Below are positions 1-8,284 of a stretch of DNA of 8,284 nt, in pieces. The DNA is from Deltaproteobacteria bacterium RIFCSPLOWO2_12_FULL_60_16 (lineage in GTDB: Bacteria > Desulfobacterota > Binatia > UBA9968), in contig MGSR01000024.1 of assembly GCA_001798565.1 (NCBI GenBank), positions 538 to 8,821 of the forward strand, in the 5' to 3' direction. The stretch's first letter is position 1. Each line of letters starts with the position of its first letter. Both the position numbers and the translations under genes were made by a program. The notes beneath the pieces were generated by a model that was given only the letters and a program-made list of their open reading frames with translations, was not told the origin of the DNA and made no database searches.

Positions 1-297
1 CGGGCTTTCGATGTCTCCGGTCATGAACACGATGCCGGTGATGAGCAGGACATCAAAATCGATCTGAGCGTGCGCGAAGAAAACCAGATTCCTGACCCAG
101 GGAAGCACAAGAGCCGAGCTGATGGAAATCACATAAGCGGCGATCAACGGCATCTGGAGGGAGCGGAATATGCCGGTGTCGCCGCCCTTAAAGAAATGGA
201 AGAGCGCCGTGGCGCCGAGGAAAAAAGAAAGAATGACCACCCTCAAAAAGAGCAGCCACTTGATTTTTCTTGCCAGTTCTTCTTGTTCTTCGCTCAA
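1..297 (-). CDS. pilS: PilS-type membrane sensor histidine kinase, N-terminal part only
   Basis: The reading frame is open from 297 to the left edge (99 codons), so only the N-terminal membrane part is seen. A short charged head with Glu-rich and Arg/Lys residues (1-13) leads into a hydrophobic segment at about 14-36, a second at about 47-66, and the start of a third from about 80, ending in a TGDIESP motif. That layout, with a T-G-x-I-E-S-P sequence at the third membrane segment, is typical of PilS-like multi-pass sensors, which with the response regulator PilR control pilin transcription. The kinase domains lie outside the window, so the name rests on the membrane part and on the position 55 nt after pilC. 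There is no ATG. A stop codon is in frame at 349-351, and the best start is TTG at 297, with GGTGGAG at 300-306 as a close ribosome site. Another membrane sensor kinase with a similar head cannot be excluded. Confidence 0.62.
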   Translation of the reverse strand, partial: MSEEQEELARKIKWLLFLRVVILSFFLGATALFHFFKGGDTGIFRSLQMPLIAAYVISISSALVLPWVRNLVFFAHAQIDFDVLLITGIVFMTGDIESP

Positions 298-352
298 AGC
301 TCCACCCGCGAGGTCTTGGCTGGCGTGCGATCGCCTGCGCGCTAATCCTTAA

Positions 353-1573
353 CTATTGGATCAGCGAGCCCAGTTGGAAAATCGGCAGGTACATCGAGAT
401 CACCAGTCCGCCAAGGATGACTCCCAGGACCACCATGATCACCGGCTCCATCAGGGCCGTCAGGTTGGCCACGGCGGTGTCGACCTCATCCTCGTAAAAT
501 TCCGCGACTTTTTTGAGCATCGCGTCCAGGGCGCCGGTATTTTCGCCGATCGCCACCATCTGGCAAACCATGGGCGGAAAGATTTTGCTTTCGGTCAAGG
601 GCTCGGCCACCGTCCTGCCCTGGCTGATGCTGATGCGGGCGGTCATGATCGCCTTTTCCACCACCTTGTTCCCCGCCGTTTTCGCCGTAATCGCCAGCCC
701 GTCCAAAATGGGCACGCCCGAGCTTAAGAGAATCGACATATTCTGCGAAAATCGCGCCACCGCGACCTTGCGGATGAGATCTCCCATGACCGGCAGCTTG
801 AGCATCAAGCCGTCGATGTTGAATCTTCCGTGCTCCGTCTTGTAGTACATCTTGATAGCAACGCCGGCGCCGACAACCGCGGCGCCCAGGTACATAAAAT
901 AGGCGCGAAAAAAGTTGCTGATGTTGATGGTGATCTGCGTGGGGGCGGGCAGGGCCTTGCCCATACCGCCGTAAAGCTCGGCAAAAACGGGGATAACGAA
1001 AAGCAGCAAAACAGTGACCACTGCCACCGCGACTACGACGATCGTGCAGGGATAGATCATCGCCCCTTTTACCTTCGACTTAAGCTTAGCGGCCTTCTCA
1101 ATGAAGATGGCAATGCGGTTGAGGATGGTGTTCAGCACGCCGCCCACCTCGCCGGCGGCCACCATGTTGACGTAGAGGTCATCGAAGACCTTGGGGTGCT
1201 TCTTCAAGGCGTCGGCCAGGGTAAAACCGCTTTCGACATCCTGCTTGATCGTCTTGATGGTGTTCCTGAAGGTCTTGCTCTCCGACTGCTGCGCCAAAAT
1301 ATCGAGGCCCTGGACGATCGGGAGGCCGGCATCGATCATGGTGGCGAACTGGCGCGTGAAGAGCATCACGTCGTGAGCCGTGACCTTAGCCCCGAAGCCG
1401 GGAATGGTCAGCTCCTTTTCCAATCCCTTGCCCTTTTCGCGCACGCGCGCCGGTATGGGTTGGATCCTCTGGCTTCGCAGCCGGGCGAAAACCGCCTCCT
1501 GGCTTGCGGCTTCCATCTCGCCCTTGAGGATTTTTCCCTGGGCCGTTTTCCCTTCCCAAACAAAGACTGGCAT
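353..1573 (-). CDS. pilC: Type IV pilus inner-membrane platform protein PilC
   Basis: PilC (GspF family) is the polytopic inner-membrane protein on which the PilB and PilT motors act to add or remove pilin subunits. The 406-aa protein has the usual family length. It opens with the soluble N-terminal segment MPVFVWEGKTAQGKILKGE, then has two related T2SSF domains at about 70-193 and 273-395. Each carries the family pattern F-x-R-Q-F-A-x-M-I-x-A-G-L-P or its counterpart F-S-Q-N-M-S-I-L-L-S-S-G-V-P, and later G-E-V-G-G or G-E-N-T-G. Membrane segments are visible at about 173-196, 222-241 and 375-398, matching the expected three. The ATG is preceded by a perfect AGGAGG at 1581-1586 with 7-nt spacing. 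It follows pilB by 88 nt on the same strand and precedes the PilS-like gene, so a pilB-pilC-pilS transcript is likely. A GspF of a type II secretion system is the main alternative, but the adjacent PilS-like gene favours pili. Confidence 0.95.
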   Translation of the reverse strand: MPVFVWEGKTAQGKILKGEMEAASQEAVFARLRSQRIQPIPARVREKGKGLEKELTIPGFGAKVTAHDVMLFTRQFATMIDAGLPIVQGLDILAQQSESKTFRNTIKTIKQDVESGFTLADALKKHPKVFDDLYVNMVAAGEVGGVLNTILNRIAIFIEKAAKLKSKVKGAMIYPCTIVVVAVAVVTVLLLFVIPVFAELYGGMGKALPAPTQITINISNFFRAYFMYLGAAVVGAGVAIKMYYKTEHGRFNIDGLMLKLPVMGDLIRKVAVARFSQNMSILLSSGVPILDGLAITAKTAGNKVVEKAIMTARISISQGRTVAEPLTESKIFPPMVCQMVAIGENTGALDAMLKKVAEFYEDEVDTAVANLTALMEPVIMVVLGVILGGLVISMYLPIFQLGSLIQ

Positions 1574-1661
1574 AAAGTGTCCTCCTACGAACTAAGCAAA
1601 ACAACTCACGGCTAAATAGGCCTTTGGGGCCGACGCCCGCCAGGTGTCCCGGCCGCCCCCA

Positions 1662-3389
1662 TCAAATGCTGAGAGAAAAGACCGAGCCGAAACCTTTGTC
1701 CGAATCCGTTACCCGGACCGTTTCCTCAATAGTCGTCATCCCCTCGCGGACTTTCTTGATGGCGCTCATCCTCAGGGTGCTCATCCCCGCCTTGACCGCC
1801 TCACGCTTAAGATCAGCGGCGGAAGCCCCCCTCAGGATCAATTCCTTCAGCGCCTCATGCAGCACCATCACTTCGTAGAGGGCGATGCGTCCTCTATAGC
1901 CGGTCTGGTTACAGGCGGGGCAACCCTGGCCTTTAAACGTCGGAAAGCCCATGCTGACCTCGGCGGGATCGACGCCGATATTGGTTAGCGCCTCCGGGCT
2001 GACCTCCACCGGCGCCTTGCAGCCCGCACAGATCTTTCGCACCAACCTCTGCGCCACAATCAGATTGATCGAGGAGGTGAGGAGAAACGTCTCCAGGCCC
2101 ATGTTGATGAGCCGATCGACCGTGGAGGGGGCATCGTTGGTATGGAGGGTGCTCAAGACCAGGTGGCCGGTGAGCGCCGCTTTGACGCCGATCTGAGCCG
2201 TTTCCAGGTCGCGAATTTCTCCCACCATGATGATATCGGGATCCTGGCGCAGGAAGGAGCGCAGGCAGGCCGCAAAGTTAAGGCCGATCTCGTCGCGCAC
2301 CTGCACCTGATTGATTCCCATCAGATTGTACTCGACGGGATCCTCAGCGGTAGAGATGTTGACGTCAGGCTTGTTCAGCTCCGAGAGCGCAGAGTAAAGG
2401 GTGGTCGACTTTCCGCTTCCTGTTGGACCGGTGATCAAAATCATCCCGTACGGCTTGTAAATCGCCTCTTTGAAGTCCTTAAGCGCCCCAGGATCAAAGC
2501 CGAGCTTGGCCATGTCCAGTTGAAGATTGGACTTGTCCAAAAGCCGCATGACTATCTTCTCGCCGAAAAGAGTGGGCAGAACGGAAACTCGAATATCAAG
2601 CTCCTGATTCCCGCCCATCTTCAGCTTGATCCGCCCGTCCTGCGTGAGTCTCCTCTCCGCTATGTCCAGGTTGGACATAACTTTAAGACGCGAGATCAAG
2701 GCGTTCTTCAGTTTCGGGGGCGGCGTCATGATCTCCTGGAGCACCCCATCCACGCGAAAACGTATTCGAAAAACCTTTTCGTAGGGCTCGATATGGATGT
2801 CGCTGGCCAGGCGCTTCGCCGCATCGGAAAGAATGGCGTTGACCAGAGTGACGACGGGAGCCTCGTTGGTAGCATCCTGCAGCTCCTTGAGGCTGATCTC
2901 TTCATCGTCGCGGATCACCTCCATCTCGTTGCCGCCGAATTTTTTGAGCACCTCGTCGTAGCTCACCGAGCCGAAGCGTTTTTCCAGGACCTTCTTGATT
3001 GCCGAGGCCGAGGCCAGCGCGGCCTTGACTCCGTAGCCGGTAATGAACTTGATCTCGTTGATGGCTATGAGATTGGTCGGATCGGTCATCGCCACGGTGA
3101 GCGCGGTGCCGACAAGCTTGACGGGAATGATCTGGTGCTTCTGGATTAGATCGGGGGGGATCAGGTTGAAGACGGCATCCGGGATGTCGAGGTCGGCTAA
3201 CTCGACCCTTTCAATACCGAATTGTTTAGCGAGAAACTCAGTGAGCTGCTCCTCGGTGGTAAATCCCAGCCGGACCAGCTCCTGGACAAGATGTGAGCCG
3301 TTGGTCTTCTCTTTTTCCAAGGCGGCATTGAGCTGTTCCCGTGTAACGATGCCCCCTCGAACCAAAAACTCGCCAATACGAGGTTCCAT
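1662..3389 (-). CDS. pilB: Type IV pilus assembly ATPase PilB
   Basis: PilB is the cytoplasmic hexameric ATPase that powers pilus extension through PilC. With the ATG at 3389 the protein is 575 aa, a normal PilB length. The N-terminus (about 1-140) is an MshEN/T2SSE_N domain with two 24-residue motifs at 4-27 and 33-56. The ATPase core follows: Walker A GPTGSGKST at 321-329 (Lys327), Asp box STAEDPVEY around 346-354, Walker B ending IIMVGEIRD with Glu391, and His box LTGHLVLSTLHTND with His409 and His416. A four-cysteine zinc site is present (Cys454, 457, 490, 493), as in GspE/PilB extension ATPases and unlike PilT. The frame extends to a TTG at 3413, but that codon overlaps the -10 box of the promoter at 3413-3441, so the transcript should begin downstream of it. 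The ATG has TGGGGA at 3395-3400 with 5-nt spacing and gives the family-like start MEPRIGEFLV. GspE is the main alternative; the neighbours support PilB. Confidence 0.95.
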   Translation of the reverse strand: MEPRIGEFLVRGGIVTREQLNAALEKEKTNGSHLVQELVRLGFTTEEQLTEFLAKQFGIERVELADLDIPDAVFNLIPPDLIQKHQIIPVKLVGTALTVAMTDPTNLIAINEIKFITGYGVKAALASASAIKKVLEKRFGSVSYDEVLKKFGGNEMEVIRDDEEISLKELQDATNEAPVVTLVNAILSDAAKRLASDIHIEPYEKVFRIRFRVDGVLQEIMTPPPKLKNALISRLKVMSNLDIAERRLTQDGRIKLKMGGNQELDIRVSVLPTLFGEKIVMRLLDKSNLQLDMAKLGFDPGALKDFKEAIYKPYGMILITGPTGSGKSTTLYSALSELNKPDVNISTAEDPVEYNLMGINQVQVRDEIGLNFAACLRSFLRQDPDIIMVGEIRDLETAQIGVKAALTGHLVLSTLHTNDAPSTVDRLINMGLETFLLTSSINLIVAQRLVRKICAGCKAPVEVSPEALTNIGVDPAEVSMGFPTFKGQGCPACNQTGYRGRIALYEVMVLHEALKELILRGASAADLKREAVKAGMSTLRMSAIKKVREGMTTIEETVRVTDSDKGFGSVFSLSI

Positions 3390-3412
3390 AGAAATCCCCA
3401 AAGAAGAGCACA

Positions 3413-3441
3413 ATTATCCTAAAAATGACCCTTTTTGTCAA
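3413..3441 (-). promoter_or_regulatory. Sigma-70 type promoter for the pilB-pilC-pilS block
   Basis: Read on the minus strand there is a perfect -35 TTGACA (3436-3441), a 17-bp spacer (3419-3435) and a -10 GATAAT (3413-3418), five of six to consensus. Transcription should begin near 3406, leaving a short leader of about 17 nt that carries the TGGGGA ribosome site before the pilB ATG at 3389. The promoter lies in the 142-nt gap after ppdK and indicates that the pilus genes have their own transcript. No sigma-54 site (TGGC-N-GC type) is seen here. Confidence 0.8.
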
Positions 3442-3531
3442 TTTGCCACCATTAACGATTTTTTGCAGCGAAATCTTCCTCCAGACAACTTTTGGAATGA
3501 GCGGCCAAAAAAATTACAAATTTTGACGACT

Positions 3532-6246
<2,715 letters not shown>

Positions 6247-6312
6247 TTTTTTCTCCTAAATTCCTTCCTCGATACGACGTCTCAGCTGTTTTTTCAAGCC
6301 AGGGAAACCCGA

Positions 6313-7071
6313 TCAGAGGAAATCATCAAGGAAGAATGCCGATTTGAGTTCTTTGCGGGCCTGATACTGGAGGAAACGGAGCAGGGCCGGTCGGCTCTCC
6401 TTTAAGACCGGGGAAAGAGAGAGGTGTTGCGGCAGGATACTGCCCGCCCGCTGAAGCTCCAGCAAGGCCTGCAGGGCGGCGCCGGACAGCGGGATGGTCT
6501 CTCTCCTCAGGGTGGAACAGGACCCGCAAAGGACACCGCCGTCGCGCGCACTGAAGCTCCACCCTGGCTGAGCATTCTCTCGAAAGTCCCTTGCGCAGCG
6601 CCGGCAGTGCTCTAAAACCGGCTGGTATCCGGAAAGCTTCAGCAGTCTCAGCTCGAAAAAGGTAAGAAAAGAGAGCGAGGGCCCGTTCTCTTCGATGAAC
6701 ACCAGCCCCTCTCGCAAGTGCCCGAAGAGTTTCCGGTTCTCTTCGCGCTCGCCGGCGAGCCCGTCGGCAATCTCCACGAGGTAGGAGGCATACGCGATCT
6801 TCTCCAGGCTCGCAGTCAGGTCCTTAAAGAAGCGAATCGGATCACAGGCCTGAACAAACGCCAGGGTGCTGTGAGGCCGGTCTTGAAAGCGCAAGTTGAC
6901 TAGAGAGAAGGGCTCCAGCGTGTTGACGAATCTCCTGCGGGAGCGCGCGGCTCCCTTGGCGATGCCGGTGACCTTGCCGTGACTTTCGGTAAGGAAAGAG
7001 ACAATCTTATCAGACTCGCCAAAGGGCCAAGAGCGCAGCACAATAGCCGGGGTCACGCAGGGAGAGCGCAT
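6313..7071 (-). CDS. recO: DNA repair protein RecO
   Basis: RecO works with RecF and RecR to load RecA onto SSB-coated single-stranded DNA and anneals complementary strands. The 252-aa protein has the normal length. The N-terminal OB-fold region (about 1-80) carries the recognisable pattern A-I-V-L-R-S-W-P-F-G-E-S-D-K-I-V-S-F-L-T at 9-28 and HGKVTGIAKGAARSRRRF at 31-48. A helical part follows, with a C4 zinc site at Cys156, Cys159, Cys182 and Cys185 (C-x2-C ... C-x2-C), which many but not all RecO proteins have. The ATG at 7071 is the first start after an in-frame stop and has no clear Shine-Dalgarno sequence. GTG at codon 6 would also give a family-like N-terminus, so the start is less certain than the identity. 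It is transcribed away from grpE and toward ppdK. Confidence 0.93.
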   Translation of the reverse strand: MRSPCVTPAIVLRSWPFGESDKIVSFLTESHGKVTGIAKGAARSRRRFVNTLEPFSLVNLRFQDRPHSTLAFVQACDPIRFFKDLTASLEKIAYASYLVEIADGLAGEREENRKLFGHLREGLVFIEENGPSLSFLTFFELRLLKLSGYQPVLEHCRRCARDFRENAQPGWSFSARDGGVLCGSCSTLRRETIPLSGAALQALLELQRAGSILPQHLSLSPVLKESRPALLRFLQYQARKELKSAFFLDDFL

Positions 7072-7119
7072 GGTTTGCGGTGTCGAAAAAGAGCTTTAAC
7101 ACGTTTTTGGAAAACACGC

Positions 7120-7144
7120 AAACTCTTTGAAATTCAAGGAGTTT
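7120..7144. repeat. 25-bp near-perfect inverted repeat in the recO/grpE divergent region
   Basis: The arms AAACTCTTTGAA (7120-7131) and TTCAAGGAGTTT (7133-7144) are inverted copies around a single central base, with one mismatch in twelve. The repeat lies 14 bp upstream of the grpE -35 box and 48 bp before the recO start, so it is placed to bind a dimeric regulator affecting either gene. It is not CIRCE: the TTAGCACTC-N9-GAGTGCTAA pattern is absent, although both share an inner ACTC/GAGT pair. On the plus strand the right arm runs into a T-tract, so a small hairpin could also form in a transcript. The role is unknown. Confidence 0.5.
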
Positions 7145-7158
7145 TTTCGCAAGCCGCC

Positions 7159-7187
7159 TTGACAATAGCGGCGCCGGTGATTAAATT
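7159..7187 (+). promoter_or_regulatory. Sigma-70 type promoter for grpE-dnaK
   Basis: A perfect -35 TTGACA (7159-7164), a 17-bp spacer and a -10 TAAATT (7182-7187, four of six to TATAAT) precede grpE. The start of transcription would be near 7194, giving a leader of about 30 nt. The ribosome site is probably GGGGGA at 7206-7211, 12 nt before the ATG, which is rather far. The -35 is preceded by CC, so CCTTGACA also resembles a heat-shock sigma-32 -35 element, but no CCCCAT-type -10 is seen at the right distance. Confidence 0.65.
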
Positions 7188-7223
7188 GACGTCCACTCCG
7201 CATTTGGGGGACTATCAAGCCAG

Positions 7224-7835
7224 ATGGAAGACGAGAGCAAGAAACACGACGGCGAAGCGGCCGAGGAGGCATCCGAGCACGGAGCCGAAAATAAAGGCGC
7301 CGCTTCAGAGCCGGATGAGCTCCGGCAGCAATTAGAGAAGAAAGAGTCGGAGGCGCGCGAGAACTACGACCGCTTTCTCCGACAGGTTGCCGAACTCGAA
7401 AATTTTAAGAAGCGCATGGCGCGCGAGAAAGGCGAGGCGCTCCGTTACGCCAACGAGAACCTGATCAAGGACCTCCTGCCGGTCCTGGACAACCTGGAGC
7501 GGGCGGTCGATCACGCCAAGGGAGGGGGCAACGGAAAGCCGTTGGTCGAAGGAGTGGAGATGGTCCTCAAAGGGTTCCTCGACGCGTTGAGCAAGCACGG
7601 CGTGACCCAGATCTCGGCCAAGGGAGCGTCGTTCGACCCGGAAAGACATGAGGCTATCGCCCAAGTGGAAAGCGCAGAATGCGAGCCGAATACCGTCGTG
7701 GAGGAGCACCACAAAGGCTACTATCTGCTCGATCGCCTGCTCCGGCCGTCTCTGGTGAGCGTAGCCAAGACTCCGGAAACTAAGGAGAAAAAAAAGCCAG
7801 ACGGGGAGGTTGAAAAAGGGGGGAGGGATGATTAA
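7224..7835 (+). CDS. grpE: Nucleotide exchange factor GrpE
   Basis: GrpE is the cytoplasmic homodimer that releases ADP from DnaK and so drives its chaperone cycle. The 203-aa protein starts with an acidic, low-complexity head (1-30), followed by a long coiled-coil helix at about 31-75 with the family pattern R-E-N-Y-D-R-F-L-R-Q-V-A-E-L-E-N-F-K-K-R (45-64). The four-helix bundle is marked by LLPVLDNLERAVDHA (84-98), and the beta domain that contacts DnaK by SFDPERHEAIAQV (136-148) and GYYLLDRLLRPSLVSVAK (165-182). About 20 charged residues trail after the beta domain, longer than in many homologues. The frame starts at the ATG at 7224, soon after the promoter at 7159-7187, and ends 45 nt before dnaK. 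hrcA, often the gene just upstream, is not here. Confidence 0.96.
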   Translation: MEDESKKHDGEAAEEASEHGAENKGAASEPDELRQQLEKKESEARENYDRFLRQVAELENFKKRMAREKGEALRYANENLIKDLLPVLDNLERAVDHAKGGGNGKPLVEGVEMVLKGFLDALSKHGVTQISAKGASFDPERHEAIAQVESAECEPNTVVEEHHKGYYLLDRLLRPSLVSVAKTPETKEKKKPDGEVEKGGRDD

Positions 7836-7840
7836 ATAAA

Positions 7841-7867
7841 CTCTGGCGTCGGTCCAGAGCACTTTTT
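7841..7867 (+). terminator. Stem-loop plus T-tract between grpE and dnaK (possible attenuator)
   Basis: CTCTGG (7841-7846) and CCAGAG (7854-7859) form a perfect 6-bp stem with a 7-nt loop. Three bases later comes TTTTT (7863-7867), directly joined to the dnaK ribosome site AGGAGA. The stem is short and offset from the T-tract, so it should be a weak or partial terminator at best. It could instead be a processing or stabilising hairpin that lets dnaK be made at a different level from grpE. The structure is seen; its function is inferred. Confidence 0.4.
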
Positions 7868-7880
7868 AGGAGAATCCAGA

Positions 7881-8284
7881 ATGGCAAAGGTGATAGGAAT
7901 AGATCTTGGAACAACCAACTCCTGCGTGGCGATCATGGAGGGTGGAGACCCCAATGTGATTGCCAACGCGGAAGGAAGCCGCACCACGCCTTCGGTAGTC
8001 GCTTTCTCGGACAGCGGCGAGCGACTGGCGGGGCAGATCGCCAAGCGGCAGGCCATCACCAATCCCGAGAACACAATCTCCGCCGTCAAGCGGCTGATCG
8101 GCCGGCGCTACGACGACCTGATGGTCCAGAAGGCTATGAGCCTGCTGCCCTATAAAATAGTCCGCGCCGAAAACGGCGATGCCTGGGTGGAGATCCGGGG
8201 CAAGCACTACAGCCCGGCGGAGATCTCCGCTTTTATCCTTCAGAAGATGAAGCAGACGGCGGAGGATTACCTGGGGGAAAAGGT
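7881..8284 (+). CDS. dnaK: Molecular chaperone DnaK (Hsp70), N-terminal part
   Basis: Only the first 134 codons are in the window; the frame runs off the right edge. The fragment is the start of the Hsp70 ATPase domain: the phosphate-1 loop [17 protein letters not shown] (6-22), the [12 protein letters not shown] motif (31-42), and [17 protein letters not shown] (61-77) with the catalytic Lys70 at the same number as in E. coli DnaK. The region [22 protein letters not shown] (111-132) is also standard. DnaK binds exposed hydrophobic stretches of unfolded proteins in an ATP cycle driven by DnaJ and GrpE. The ATG at 7881 has AGGAGA at 7868-7873 with 7-nt spacing. It follows grpE by 45 nt, so the two should share the grpE promoter. 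No separate strong dnaK promoter is visible in the gap. dnaJ may follow beyond the window. Confidence 0.98.
   Translation, partial: MAKVIGIDLGTTNSCVAIMEGGDPNVIANAEGSRTTPSVVAFSDSGERLAGQIAKRQAITNPENTISAVKRLIGRRYDDLMVQKAMSLLPYKIVRAENGDAWVEIRGKHYSPAEISAFILQKMKQTAEDYLGEK

Noticed and set aside
323..336. GCGATCGC palindrome near the PilS-like gene.
   Set aside because: I noted it as an isolated octamer. With no repeated copies nearby there is no reason to call it a functional element.
1600..1661. GC-rich potential stem in the pilB-pilC spacer (GGCCG pairing with CGGCC, plus GAC/GTC inside).
   Set aside because: No T-tract follows in the minus direction, the pairing is interrupted, and pilC has its own strong ribosome site. 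It is not supported as a terminator.
2142..3149. A 335-aa open frame on the plus strand opposite pilB.
   Set aside because: It is a shadow of the pilB coding sequence, whose motifs are intact on the minus strand. The predicted product has no family-like features.
3507..3524. AT-only hairpin (AAAATT, 3-nt loop, AATTTT) just after the ppdK stop, followed by T in the minus direction.
   Set aside because: The 6-bp stem has no GC pair, too weak for a convincing intrinsic terminator. It may be chance in an AT-rich gap.
6269..6297. TTGAAA, 17 bp, TATCGA on the minus strand before ppdK as a possible ppdK promoter.
   Set aside because: The -10 matches consensus at only three of six positions, so I do not call it. 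Co-transcription with recO explains the layout equally well.
7098..7118. Direct repeat AACACG at 7098-7103 and 7113-7118 in the recO leader region.
   Set aside because: Two 6-bp copies are expected by chance in such a region, and they have no clear relation to a promoter element.

Overview
The window looks like ordinary core chromosome from a Gram-negative bacterium, most likely of deltaproteobacterial type in the broad sense (Desulfobacterota or a relative). This rests on the gene set: type IV pilus genes in the order pilB-pilC-pilS, a bacterial pyruvate phosphate dikinase next to recO, and a grpE-dnaK chaperone pair. Coding is dense, base composition is moderately GC-rich and even throughout, and I see no insertion sequences, tRNAs, rRNAs, CRISPR arrays or phage genes. 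The lineage is inference from gene content and protein style only.

Left part, minus strand (about 1-3441): a type IV pilus assembly block. It reads pilB (assembly ATPase), pilC (inner-membrane platform protein), then the start of a membrane sensor kinase of PilS type that runs off the left edge. A near-consensus sigma-70 promoter (TTGACA, 17 bp, GATAAT) lies just before pilB. Because the -10 box covers an upstream TTG, the promoter also settles the pilB start codon as the ATG at 3389.

Centre, minus strand (3532-7071): recO (recombination mediator) followed by ppdK (pyruvate, phosphate dikinase, 904 aa). The 66-nt gap shows no terminator, so co-transcription is plausible.

Right part, plus strand (7159-8284): grpE and the first 134 codons of dnaK, reading away from recO. 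The 152-nt divergent region holds a good sigma-70 promoter for grpE and a 25-bp near-perfect inverted repeat of unknown role. No hrcA gene and no CIRCE operator are present here. A stem-loop followed by five T lies between grpE and dnaK.

No gap exceeds 300 bases. I found no previously undescribed system. The points most worth a second look are a degenerate tandem MshEN (c-di-GMP-type) domain at the PilB N-terminus, the inverted repeat between recO and grpE, and the stem-loop between grpE and dnaK.
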